Assembly (NCBI GenBank): GCA_048158365.1
Contig: JBLLNL010000005.1
Source of the DNA: Azoarcus_F sp048158365
GTDB lineage: Bacteria; Pseudomonadota; Gammaproteobacteria; Burkholderiales; Rhodocyclaceae
DNA: 64,000 bases
Strand: one strand, 5' to 3'
Below are positions 8,030 through 15,303 of this stretch, piece after piece. The position numbers and the translations under genes were made by a program. Position 1 is the first letter of the stretch. The number at the start of each line of letters is the position of its first letter. The notes beneath the pieces are model-generated. The model was not told the origin of the DNA. It was given only the letters and a program-made list of their open reading frames with translations, and did no database searches.

Positions 8030-9721
8030 ATGCTCAACTCTCACTCCTCGGCTACCCTTCGCTCTGAAGATGTCCAGTCGCTGCGTTCGCCCCCTTCCGG
8101 CCTGCCCGTTCATCCGCAACCACCGCTGCTAGGCTCCCGACCCCCGCGGTGCCCGCCATTCGTAGAAGTAAGCAGCGTCGATCAACTGCTGCCCTACCTC
8201 GAGCATGTCGCACAACGCCCATACAACCACGGACTCAACGCGTGCTGGGATCTAAAACCCGGTGAGCGTGTACTGCTGCGGGTGGACAACTGGCACAGCG
8301 AACTGACGATACAGGCGTGCCAGCGCATCCTTGAGAAATACCAGATCAAGTACGACATTCAGAAGATCGATCGTGGTCCGGTGCCGCAGTGGGTGGGTTC
8401 GGACGAGGTAGAGTACTACTTGTTCCGGACCAAGGAACTGGCCGAATGGATGGACATGTGGGAAGAGGAGGAGAAGAAGCAGAAGTACGACAAGATCTTG
8501 ATGGGTTATGGTGGCCCGGTTCTGGCCGAACGCTTCATTAAGATCCAGCGCATGCCCTTCATCACGCCCGAGATTCTCGCCTCGCCGGCGCATGCGATGC
8601 CGATCGAGGTCATCAATGCGATGGACGCGTGGGCCTGGGAGCGGATCCGAAGTGCACGCCGGGTCCGGATCACGGATCCGGAAGGCACGGATATGTCGTT
8701 TACGAACCACGACGAGTACTGGGATGCGAAGCGCGAGTTCTACAACCCGGAACTGACCGCCAACACCTGGCGCGGCAACGAACACTTTGGCAAGACCTAC
8801 CTGCCCGGACATATCACCGGGCGCCCGTGGATGTTTCACCCGACCAAGGAAGACGGCTGCGGTGTCATCGCCGGCACGACAAACCACATCGCGCCCTGCG
8901 ACTGGACGCAGCTGATCGTTGAGAACTCAAAGATCACCAGAATCAATGCCGGCGGGGCCTTCGGCGACAAACTGCGCGAGGTCATGGAGCTCACCAGAGA
9001 CTCACAGTATCCCGGCTTTCCGGACAAGGGAATCATGCACTGGTGGGAAGCGTCGATTGGAACGAATCCCCACATTCACCGCCCGCGCAAAGATTTCCCG
9101 TCCGGCTTTGTAAACTGTCTTTATGAACGTGTGCGTTCCGGCGTCATCCACATGGGTTTCGGAACCATCATCTCGTCCATGACCGAACGTGAAGCGGCGC
9201 GCATGGGCCTGTTGGTAGGCCATTGGCATCTGCACCTCTACTTCCCGACCTATACGGTGGAACGCTCGGGCGACAACGAGAACGTCATCGAGAACGGTCG
9301 TCTGCTGGCGCTGGACGATCCGGCCATCCGCAAACTGTGCTCGAAGTATGGCGACCCCGACCTGTGGCTGGACGAGAGCTGGAATCCTGCGGTTCCTGGA
9401 ATAAATATGCCAGGCGGATACTGGGAGCATTATGCGAAGGATCCGCTCCACTGGGTCAAGACCGAGCTGGAAGTGTGTCGCAACTACCATCCGATGTTCA
9501 TGCGGATGGTGGGCGCCGACAACAAGTATTGTCAGGGTGAAGGCGCTCGCTGGTGGAAGGGCGGCTGCTGCGAACACAGTGGCGTGCACGCCCCGGTGCT
9601 TCCCGGCAACTGCTGCGACACCGAAGCAGCGACAGAGCCAGGAAGCGGCTGCTGTCACGCACCGGACGCCGAAGCCAAGGCGCACCGTGACGAGGTCTGG
9701 AATCCCCTTGCGGGTGTCTGA
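8030..9721 (+). CDS. divergent M29/NicX-like metalloenzyme with cysteine-pair tail, function unknown
   Basis: This 563-residue protein has no clear name. Its core follows the M29 aminopeptidase/NicX dioxygenase fold: KPGERVLLRVDN (about 76-87), DPEGTDMSF (216-224), EASIGTNPHIHRP beginning at E340, HMGFG at H374 and GHWHLHLY with H398, H400 and H402. In M29 enzymes the metal ligands sit in an E-x-x-x-G-x-N motif, an H-x-x-x-G motif and an H-x-D motif; here the last reads H-x-H. The C-terminus adds three CC pairs (C513/C514, C528/C529, C541/C542), two followed by His. It faces the TRAP operon and shares operators with it, so it probably acts on the imported compound. The ATG at 8030 has GGAGA upstream; an in-frame TTG at 8006 is less likely. 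The enzyme class is an inference from motifs. Confidence 0.6.
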   Translation: MLNSHSSATLRSEDVQSLRSPPSGLPVHPQPPLLGSRPPRCPPFVEVSSVDQLLPYLEHVAQRPYNHGLNACWDLKPGERVLLRVDNWHSELTIQACQRILEKYQIKYDIQKIDRGPVPQWVGSDEVEYYLFRTKELAEWMDMWEEEEKKQKYDKILMGYGGPVLAERFIKIQRMPFITPEILASPAHAMPIEVINAMDAWAWERIRSARRVRITDPEGTDMSFTNHDEYWDAKREFYNPELTANTWRGNEHFGKTYLPGHITGRPWMFHPTKEDGCGVIAGTTNHIAPCDWTQLIVENSKITRINAGGAFGDKLREVMELTRDSQYPGFPDKGIMHWWEASIGTNPHIHRPRKDFPSGFVNCLYERVRSGVIHMGFGTIISSMTEREAARMGLLVGHWHLHLYFPTYTVERSGDNENVIENGRLLALDDPAIRKLCSKYGDPDLWLDESWNPAVPGINMPGGYWEHYAKDPLHWVKTELEVCRNYHPMFMRMVGADNKYCQGEGARWWKGGCCEHSGVHAPVLPGNCCDTEAATEPGSGCCHAPDAEAKAHRDEVWNPLAGV

Positions 9722-9825
9722 CCGAGCCATGCCCGGCGTCCGAGCGGCGACCTCGTCCGGGCGCTGCGCACCTACGCTGACTTTTCGATCATCGACCGGC
9801 CGCGCAGAACGGGCTTCCGGCAGCC

Positions 9826-10524
9826 CTAGCCCGATAACAGGCCGATCTGTTGAGCCAGCGCACGCTTGTTCTCGCGACTTCGCCGGGCATGCTCTCGCAT
9901 CAGCGCTTCGGCACGGGCTCCCTCGCGACGGACCAGTGCAGTCATCAGGTCTTCATGATCGCTTTGCGCCCGCTCCAGAAACGACAAGGCCAGCATCGGG
10001 TGAGCGCCGCTCAGGCCGAGAGCGCCCGCTGCAGCCAGCGGCATCTTGATCACATACTCGAGTGTGGCGCGAAGCACGTCGCTGCCCGCGGAATCGACCA
10101 GAATCCGGTGAAAGCGCGCATTCATGTCGGCCCACCGGGCGGTATCCAGCGACGCATCGCCATCGCTGGCTGCCCCGAGGATCGATCGACCCTCTTCGAT
10201 GCATCCGATCAGTCGCGCATGGGCCTCATCGCTTAAACCGGCCTCCGCGACCATTCTTGCGGCGAGACCCTCGAGCGCACCGCGAACATCGACCGCCTCG
10301 GCCACTTGATCCAGCGTCACACGGCGGACCTGGAACCCGCGTTTTCCGACGCGCTCGACCAGTCCTTCCGTTTCGAGTTCGCCCAGCGCCAGGCGCAGCG
10401 GGGTCCTCGAAACGCCGAGCTCTGGGGCAAACTCAAGTTCCCGAATACGCTGACCAGGCTCCAGTTCTCCGCTCAGTATCCGGCGCCGCAACTCGGTCGC
10501 CACCTGCTCGATCAGTGAACTCAT
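9826..10524 (-). CDS. GntR-family transcriptional regulator (FCD type)
   Basis: This 232-residue regulator has an N-terminal winged helix (about residues 5-70, with the signature LRRRILSGELEPGQRIRELE and ELGVSRTPLRLALGELETEG) and a helical FCD effector domain (about 75-225) containing the metal-binding type motif RFH in DMNARFHRILVD. FCD regulators usually respond to small carboxylates. It lies downstream of dctM on the same strand and converges on the metalloenzyme-like gene, so it probably controls both through the TTGCATGCAA-like sites. The ATG at 10524 was chosen because the 33-codon upstream extension lacks family character. Confidence 0.88.
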   Translation of the reverse strand: MSSLIEQVATELRRRILSGELEPGQRIRELEFAPELGVSRTPLRLALGELETEGLVERVGKRGFQVRRVTLDQVAEAVDVRGALEGLAARMVAEAGLSDEAHARLIGCIEEGRSILGAASDGDASLDTARWADMNARFHRILVDSAGSDVLRATLEYVIKMPLAAAGALGLSGAHPMLALSFLERAQSDHEDLMTALVRREGARAEALMREHARRSRENKRALAQQIGLLSG

Positions 10525-10554
10525 CGTGATTCCGAAGCAATATCCAAGTAAGGG

Positions 10555-10572
10555 TTGGCCTGATCCGGCCAA
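10555..10572. promoter_or_regulatory. inverted repeat in the gntR leader
   Basis: TTGGCC (10555-10560) and GGCCAA (10567-10572) form a perfect 6-bp inverted repeat around 6 bp, about 31 bp upstream of the gntR start. It has no U-tract, so it is more likely a protein-binding site or weak hairpin than a terminator. It does not resemble the TTGCATGCAA sites of the cluster. Confidence 0.3.
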
Positions 10573-10656
10573 CAACGCGCCGAGGACGCTCACGCCGTGA
10601 TTCACCCGGATCGGAGTACGCAAAATCTTAACATGCCAGCGGCGACCCCTTTATAA

Positions 10657-10679
10657 GTCAATGTCATCCGGACATTGAC
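10657..10679 (-). terminator. hairpin overlapping the dctM stop
   Basis: GTCAATGTC (10657-10665) pairs perfectly with GACATTGAC (10671-10679) around a 5-nt loop. In the minus orientation the stem overlaps the last codons of dctM and is followed by TTATAAA, which is not a clean U-run. It may be a weak terminator or an mRNA-end stabiliser between dctM and gntR, leaving gntR partly cotranscribed. Confidence 0.4.
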
Positions 10680-12007
10680 GGGATCAGCAGCGAGATCTGC
10701 GGGAAAAGCAGGATTGCCGCGAGCACGACGAAATCCAGGATCAGGAACCAGCCTATACCTCGAAACACATGCTCCAGACGTACCTCGCGTGGCGAAACCG
10801 ACTTGATCACGAACACGTTCAGTCCGACCGGCGGGGTAATCAGGCCGATCTCGAGCAGCTTGATGACCACGACGCCGAACCAGATCAGATTCAGGCCATA
10901 GCCATCGACGATGGGAATTACGAAGGGGAGCGTGAGCACCAGAATTCCGATCGAATCGAGAAACATCCCGAGAACGATGTATAGCAGCACGAGGGCCAGA
11001 ATCACGACGACGATCGATGCGCCCGTGCCCTGAACCCAGTCCAGCAGTCTGGGCGCGATGCGTGTCAGCGACGCGAATGACACGAAGATCTTCGCGCCGA
11101 GCGCGATCATAAAGATCATCGCGGTCTGCCGGGCAGTCTCGCTGAAGGCCGCGTAAAGATGCTTGAGACTGAGCCTGCGGCGCATGAATCCGATCAGAAT
11201 CGCAACAGTAAGGCTCACCCCTGCAGCCTCCGTCGGGGTGAAGAGTCCGAAGAATAGGCCTCCGACAATGATTACGAGCAGCAACAGAGTCGGCCAAAGG
11301 CCCACAACCGCGCGAAGATGGTCGGCACGACTGTAGCTTTCGTCGGCCATTGGGGCATCCTGGGGCCGCAAGCGCACCCACACCCATGTCGTGACGAGAT
11401 AGGACAGCAAGGACAGCAGGCCCGGAAGAATGCCGGCGAGAAAAAGCCACTTGACCGACTGCTCCGTGAAGATCGCATAGATCACGAACAGCAGGCTGGG
11501 TGGCACAAGCGAACCCAGCGTGCCGCCAGCTGCAACCGCCGCGGACGCTAGCCTCGGGTCGTAGCCAAAGCGCAGCATCTCGGGGACGGTGATACGCCCC
11601 ATGGCAGCTGCGCAGGCTACGCTGGAACCCGAAACTGCGGAGAACCCGCCGCATCCCATGATCGACGCCATCGCAAGGCCGCCGGGCATCCTTGCCAGCC
11701 AGATCCGCAGCGACTGATAGAGGTCAGTCGTAATTCCGGCATGATAGGCCACGTGTCCGAGACCGATGAACAGCGGAATCATGCTCAGAGGGTAGTTATG
11801 GACGAAATCGAACGCTGTTGTTCCGATCACCGAGAGGGTCGGCGTCAGTCCGCGATCCGAATCAAAGCTTGCTCCCGGCCTCCACGAGAAGAACAGAAAC
11901 AGACCCACGGTTGCGACACCACCCAGGGCATACGCGATCGGCACGCGCAGCACGAGCAGCATGACGACTGCGCTCAAGGCCAGCCCAACGAGGAGATTGG
12001 GGTCCAT
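10664..12007 (-). CDS. dctM: TRAP transporter large permease, DctM subunit
   Basis: This 447-residue polytopic inner-membrane protein belongs to the DctM/SiaM group and forms the sodium-coupled channel of a TRAP transporter. Typical signatures are visible: GCGGFSAVSGSSVACAAAMG (about residues 125-144), GGTLGSLVPPS (about 165-175), GLFTPTEAAG (about 255-264) and LITPPVGLNVFV near the end. It starts 30 bp after dctQ on the same strand and completes a dctP-dctQ-dctM operon. The gntR gene follows after 139 bp. The substrate cannot be read from this subunit. Confidence 0.93.
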   Translation of the reverse strand: MDPNLLVGLALSAVVMLLVLRVPIAYALGGVATVGLFLFFSWRPGASFDSDRGLTPTLSVIGTTAFDFVHNYPLSMIPLFIGLGHVAYHAGITTDLYQSLRIWLARMPGGLAMASIMGCGGFSAVSGSSVACAAAMGRITVPEMLRFGYDPRLASAAVAAGGTLGSLVPPSLLFVIYAIFTEQSVKWLFLAGILPGLLSLLSYLVTTWVWVRLRPQDAPMADESYSRADHLRAVVGLWPTLLLLVIIVGGLFFGLFTPTEAAGVSLTVAILIGFMRRRLSLKHLYAAFSETARQTAMIFMIALGAKIFVSFASLTRIAPRLLDWVQGTGASIVVVILALVLLYIVLGMFLDSIGILVLTLPFVIPIVDGYGLNLIWFGVVVIKLLEIGLITPPVGLNVFVIKSVSPREVRLEHVFRGIGWFLILDFVVLAAILLFPQISLLIPSMSG

Positions 12008-12037
12008 CTGCGAGCCTTTACCGAAGACGAGCTTCTT

Positions 12038-12562
12038 CTAGGATTGCGCTTTCCGGCGGGACATGGCGCCGTTCAGGTCGATCAGCAGCATCACGACAAG
12101 CCGCAGGACGAATGCGGCGGCACCCAGCGCGAACACTGCGTGACCGATCCACATCGGTATGTCCAGTGCGCCGTAATAGTATTCACCGGTGGCCAGGGAG
12201 CGCATCAGCAATCGGCTGCTCGCCCACAACAATACGCCCCCGAAAACCAGGCCCACCACATGTCCGACCGCGGCTAGCAGTCGCTGCGAACGCTCGCCTG
12301 CCCGTTGCGTGAACACTGTGACTGCGATCTGCTCGCGCATCGCGGTGAGCACGGCGAGCGGGAACAGGATGACCAACACCATCATCTCCTGGACCAACAG
12401 CACGCTGTCGGGAATCAGGGGTTGGCCGAGCAGTCGCGACAGCACGCTCACCGTGACGAGCACGCACAACATTGCCACCGCCGCGGTCGCAATCTGTGCC
12501 AGAAGCCCCTCGGCCCAAGTGGCCCGAGCGGGCTTCAGTTCGTCTGCACTCAGCGGGTCCAT
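12038..12562 (-). CDS. dctQ: TRAP transporter small permease, DctQ subunit
   Basis: This 174-residue membrane protein has four hydrophobic helices (about 20-42, 54-75, 95-118 and 138-160), as in the DctQ/YiaM family. It pairs with DctM and helps dock the solute receptor. The ATG at 12562 lies inside the end of dctP (13-bp overlap), which favours this start over one 36 codons upstream and indicates translational coupling. The residues ..VQEMMVLVIL and the following charged loop are family-like. Confidence 0.85.
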   Translation of the reverse strand: MDPLSADELKPARATWAEGLLAQIATAAVAMLCVLVTVSVLSRLLGQPLIPDSVLLVQEMMVLVILFPLAVLTAMREQIAVTVFTQRAGERSQRLLAAVGHVVGLVFGGVLLWASSRLLMRSLATGEYYYGALDIPMWIGHAVFALGAAAFVLRLVVMLLIDLNGAMSRRKAQS

Positions 12563-13617
12563 GGATAGCCGTTGCCGTCCAGCTCCTTCGCATGGACGGT
12601 AATATATGCGAGATAGGCATCGAGTATCGCTCGACCGTCCAGGCCATCCGCATTGGCTTGTTCGACCCATTTCTGCACGTGATGCTGACCGGCTTCGAGC
12701 AACCCGCGCCGCTCGTCTTCCGGAAGCACCTTCACGGAAACGGCATTTCCGTCTATGCCCTGCTCCATCGCGGCCTTGTCCGTGTCGCTGCTTTCCTGCA
12801 GCGCATGCGAGAAGCGGTCGATGAACTCGCTCCCAAGTTCGTGAATGGTCGCCTTGTGCGCGTCACTGAGGCGATCATAGGCAAGCTTGCTCATGAACAC
12901 GCCGAAGGACAGGTTCTGCCCCCAATCGAGCGCAAGCACATGAGGCGCAACCTCGTATTGCCGATAGGCGCGAATCGAGTAGTAGTAATTCTGGTTGCAG
13001 TCGACCAGGCCGCTATCGAGCGCCTGATAGACGTCCGCCTGCGACATGCGTTCGATCTGGGCCCCCAGATCCGCCAGCGCATCGCCGTACGGTCCCGACG
13101 CTCGAATGCGCAAGCCGCGGATGTCCGCGAGACTCTGGATTTCCTGACGACATACGAGTTGAATCGGGCCGGTGGAAAAATTCGTGATGTACACGACGCC
13201 GGCGCGTTCAAACTCAAGCTGAAGCGCCGGATGCTCTCTCGCGAGATCGTAGATCGCGCGCTGCCCCACCCAGATATCGGAGTTCTCGACCGGGAGATCA
13301 CCAATGTTATAACCACGCAGCTCGCGGGGGTGTGCGAAGCCAATCACGGTTCCCGCATCAGCCACCCCGGATCCGAGACCCTCGAGCGTGGCCCGCATAC
13401 CGAGCAAGGATCCTCCCCAGTGAAACTCGAACTCCACCTCACCACCGGTGCGCGCCTTGGCTTCATCGGCGAACCACTGCAGTACTTCGGCACGCGTGCC
13501 TCGGTTGGGTCCGTAATCCGAGAACCTAAGGGTTTCGGCCACGACGTGCGTCGCCATCAGCGCAGTGGTCGCAAGGATTGCCGTCAAAGCAGATTTTTGC
13601 ACGATTCTTCTGATCAT
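12550..13617 (-). CDS. dctP: TRAP transporter solute-binding receptor, DctP family
   Basis: This 355-residue periplasmic receptor has a signal peptide at about residues 1-27 (core LTAILATTALMATHVVA, cleavage near AETLRF). The DctP fold follows, including a GLRIRASG segment whose arginine normally clamps the substrate carboxylate. The ligand is therefore probably an organic acid, but it is not identifiable. The ATG at 13617 has GGAGTAGGAGA upstream, better than the alternative 15 codons further out. It is first gene of dctPQM, behind a promoter flanked by the paired palindromes at 13743-13827. Confidence 0.9.
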   Translation of the reverse strand: MIRRIVQKSALTAILATTALMATHVVAETLRFSDYGPNRGTRAEVLQWFADEAKARTGGEVEFEFHWGGSLLGMRATLEGLGSGVADAGTVIGFAHPRELRGYNIGDLPVENSDIWVGQRAIYDLAREHPALQLEFERAGVVYITNFSTGPIQLVCRQEIQSLADIRGLRIRASGPYGDALADLGAQIERMSQADVYQALDSGLVDCNQNYYYSIRAYRQYEVAPHVLALDWGQNLSFGVFMSKLAYDRLSDAHKATIHELGSEFIDRFSHALQESSDTDKAAMEQGIDGNAVSVKVLPEDERRGLLEAGQHHVQKWVEQANADGLDGRAILDAYLAYITVHAKELDGNGYPWTR

Positions 13618-14038
13618 TATTCGTCTCCTACTCCTTTGAGCTGAGGGGGCCACATGTCCCATGCAAAAAAGTGCAGTGCCCGGAAGTCACGATATTGATC
13701 CACCTGCAGCAAAACATCGCCGGATCCGCACATCTTCATTTATTGCATGCAAACAAGTTCTTTTTCTCGAATGTATCACAGCCGAGATCGTTGTAAAGAC
13801 GATTATGCATGCAATCTATCGCATGCGCTGCACTTGATGATGAGCATTAACGGCGGCGGTCGCCGAGCGGCTTGAGGAAGAAACGAGTCGTGACAGGATT
13901 TGGAATACCCGAATGATCGATGCGCACGGACTCACGCCGTCGATTCGGGCACGCGGGATATGCAGGTCGGGTCCGCCCCCCGCCGGTTCGAGCCGAGCCT
14001 CGGGCCGACCGGCGCCGGCAGGACGGCCCGGTTTGCGA
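13618..14038 (-). promoter_or_regulatory. dctPQM promoter region with paired operators
   Basis: This 421-bp gene-free region carries, on the minus strand, a plausible sigma-70 promoter: -35 TTTACA (13797-13792), a 16-bp spacer and -10 TACATT (13775-13770). TTGCATGCAA lies at 13743-13752, just downstream of the expected start, and ATGCATGCAA at 13805-13814, just upstream of -35, with centres 62 bp apart. A third palindrome, CGCATGCG, is at 13820-13827. Two sites bracketing a promoter suggest repression, possibly with looping, by the neighbouring GntR protein. The remainder, 13830-14038, holds nothing I recognise. Confidence 0.6.
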
Positions 14039-14497
14039 CTACTGGGTCACGGTGATCGTGATCCTGTCGCTCATGAGCGGCGGATCATGCGGGATGTGGT
14101 TCTTGTCGCCGAGAAGCAACTGCAATGTATGCGTGCCGGCGGGCAATTCGAGCGTGGTCTCGGTCTGACCGCCGCCGAAATGGCGGAACTGGTCGGTCGC
14201 AGCCAGCGGCGCATCCATCGGAGGCAGTTCGGTCACATTGACCAGGATGTGGTGATGGCCGGTCTTGTCCATGTCGACGCCGGCCGGCGCCACACCGATG
14301 CCCCGCAGGCCCATGACGACCTTCACCGGACCGGCGATCGTCGCACCGTCGCTGGGCTCGATGAAGTAGACGCTCGCGCCTTCCGGCGCAGGTGTTCGAG
14401 GCACCTCGGCGAAGGCCGATGCCACGAGCAAGGCCGTCGCAACGGCCGCCGTACCGAATCGAAGCAAAGAAGAGCTGCGGCTACGCAATGTCGTCAT
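14039..14497 (-). CDS. exported DUF4399-family protein
   Basis: This 152-residue protein has a signal peptide (about residues 1-30, core TAAVATALLVASAFA) and a DUF4399-type beta domain. Markers are VYFIEPSDGATIAGPVKV, a GHHHILVN strand with three histidines, a GGGQTETTLELPAGTHTL segment and a final DRITITV strand. It is probably periplasmic. The His-rich loop suggests metal contact, but the family has no established function. It lies upstream of the second CBS gene in the opposite sense of map order and shares its strand. Confidence 0.75.
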   Translation of the reverse strand: MTTLRSRSSSLLRFGTAAVATALLVASAFAEVPRTPAPEGASVYFIEPSDGATIAGPVKVVMGLRGIGVAPAGVDMDKTGHHHILVNVTELPPMDAPLAATDQFRHFGGGQTETTLELPAGTHTLQLLLGDKNHIPHDPPLMSDRITITVTQ

Positions 14498-14669
14498 GAT
14501 TTGTCTCCTGTTGGATGATCGGAGTCACCGGTGGTATTCCCGGCGCTCGCCGCGACCCGGGCGCGCGGTGCTGACGCCTCCGGGTCGCAAGCCCTTTTAT
14601 CCGACTTATTCAGTCGGGTATTTGAAACATAGTCGGCTCATCCGCCTGGGTCAAGCAGCGACCGACGCA

Positions 14670-15104
14670 TCAGAGTATGGTCGTGATCTCTTCGCGCAGC
14701 ACCAGTTCCTCGCTGAACGCAAGGGCGTCGAGGGATAGCGCGTCGCGCGCGGTGACGATACCGACCGGAATCCGTCCGCCGGTGACGATCGGGATATGAC
14801 GGACCTGGTTCTCGTACATCATGTGCAACGCGTGGCCGAACGGACGCTCCTCGGTGAGCGTCATCGGGTCGACGGTCATGACCTCGGACACCGGCGTGGC
14901 GTCCGGATCCAGGCCGGCGGCGAGCACCCTGAAGGTCGCGTCGCGCTCGGTGAAGATCCCGGCCAGGACACCGTCAGTGGTGATCAGCGCCCCGCTGCAA
15001 CGCTGCTCGGCCATCATGCGGGTCACCGCACGCACCTGCGTCGAGGCATCGACGCACACGAACGGGCGGCCGTTCAGGATTTCCTTGATCGGATGGGCTG
15101 GCAT
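14670..15104 (-). CDS. stand-alone CBS-pair protein
   Basis: This 144-residue protein consists of two CBS motifs, one ending GIFTERDATFRVL (about 50-62) and the second ending GIVTARDALSLDA (about 113-125), plus a short acidic C-terminus. It is probably a cytosolic adenylate-sensing protein; the partner is unknown. The ATG at 15104 starts directly at MPAHPIKEILNGRP, and the longer frame upstream is unsupported. It is the second such gene in the window (compare 1129-1554), with a similar layout but clearly different sequence. Confidence 0.8.
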   Translation of the reverse strand: MPAHPIKEILNGRPFVCVDASTQVRAVTRMMAEQRCSGALITTDGVLAGIFTERDATFRVLAAGLDPDATPVSEVMTVDPMTLTEERPFGHALHMMYENQVRHIPIVTGGRIPVGIVTARDALSLDALAFSEELVLREEITTIL

Positions 15105-15303
15105 GCTGGTCTCCTGCGCTCGTTCACCGGGACGCCTCGTGCCAAGGGCTCCGCCCGGACCGGCCTGCGCCAATACCCGGACGCCATTAGTACGAGAGTA
15201 TGCGTTGAATTGTAGCCTGAGCATCTGACACTGTATGCAAAAATGATTTTTTACAAAGATGGTGCGGCCTGGTCGATGCGTCCGCCCCGCGCGCCCCGTT
15301 CGC

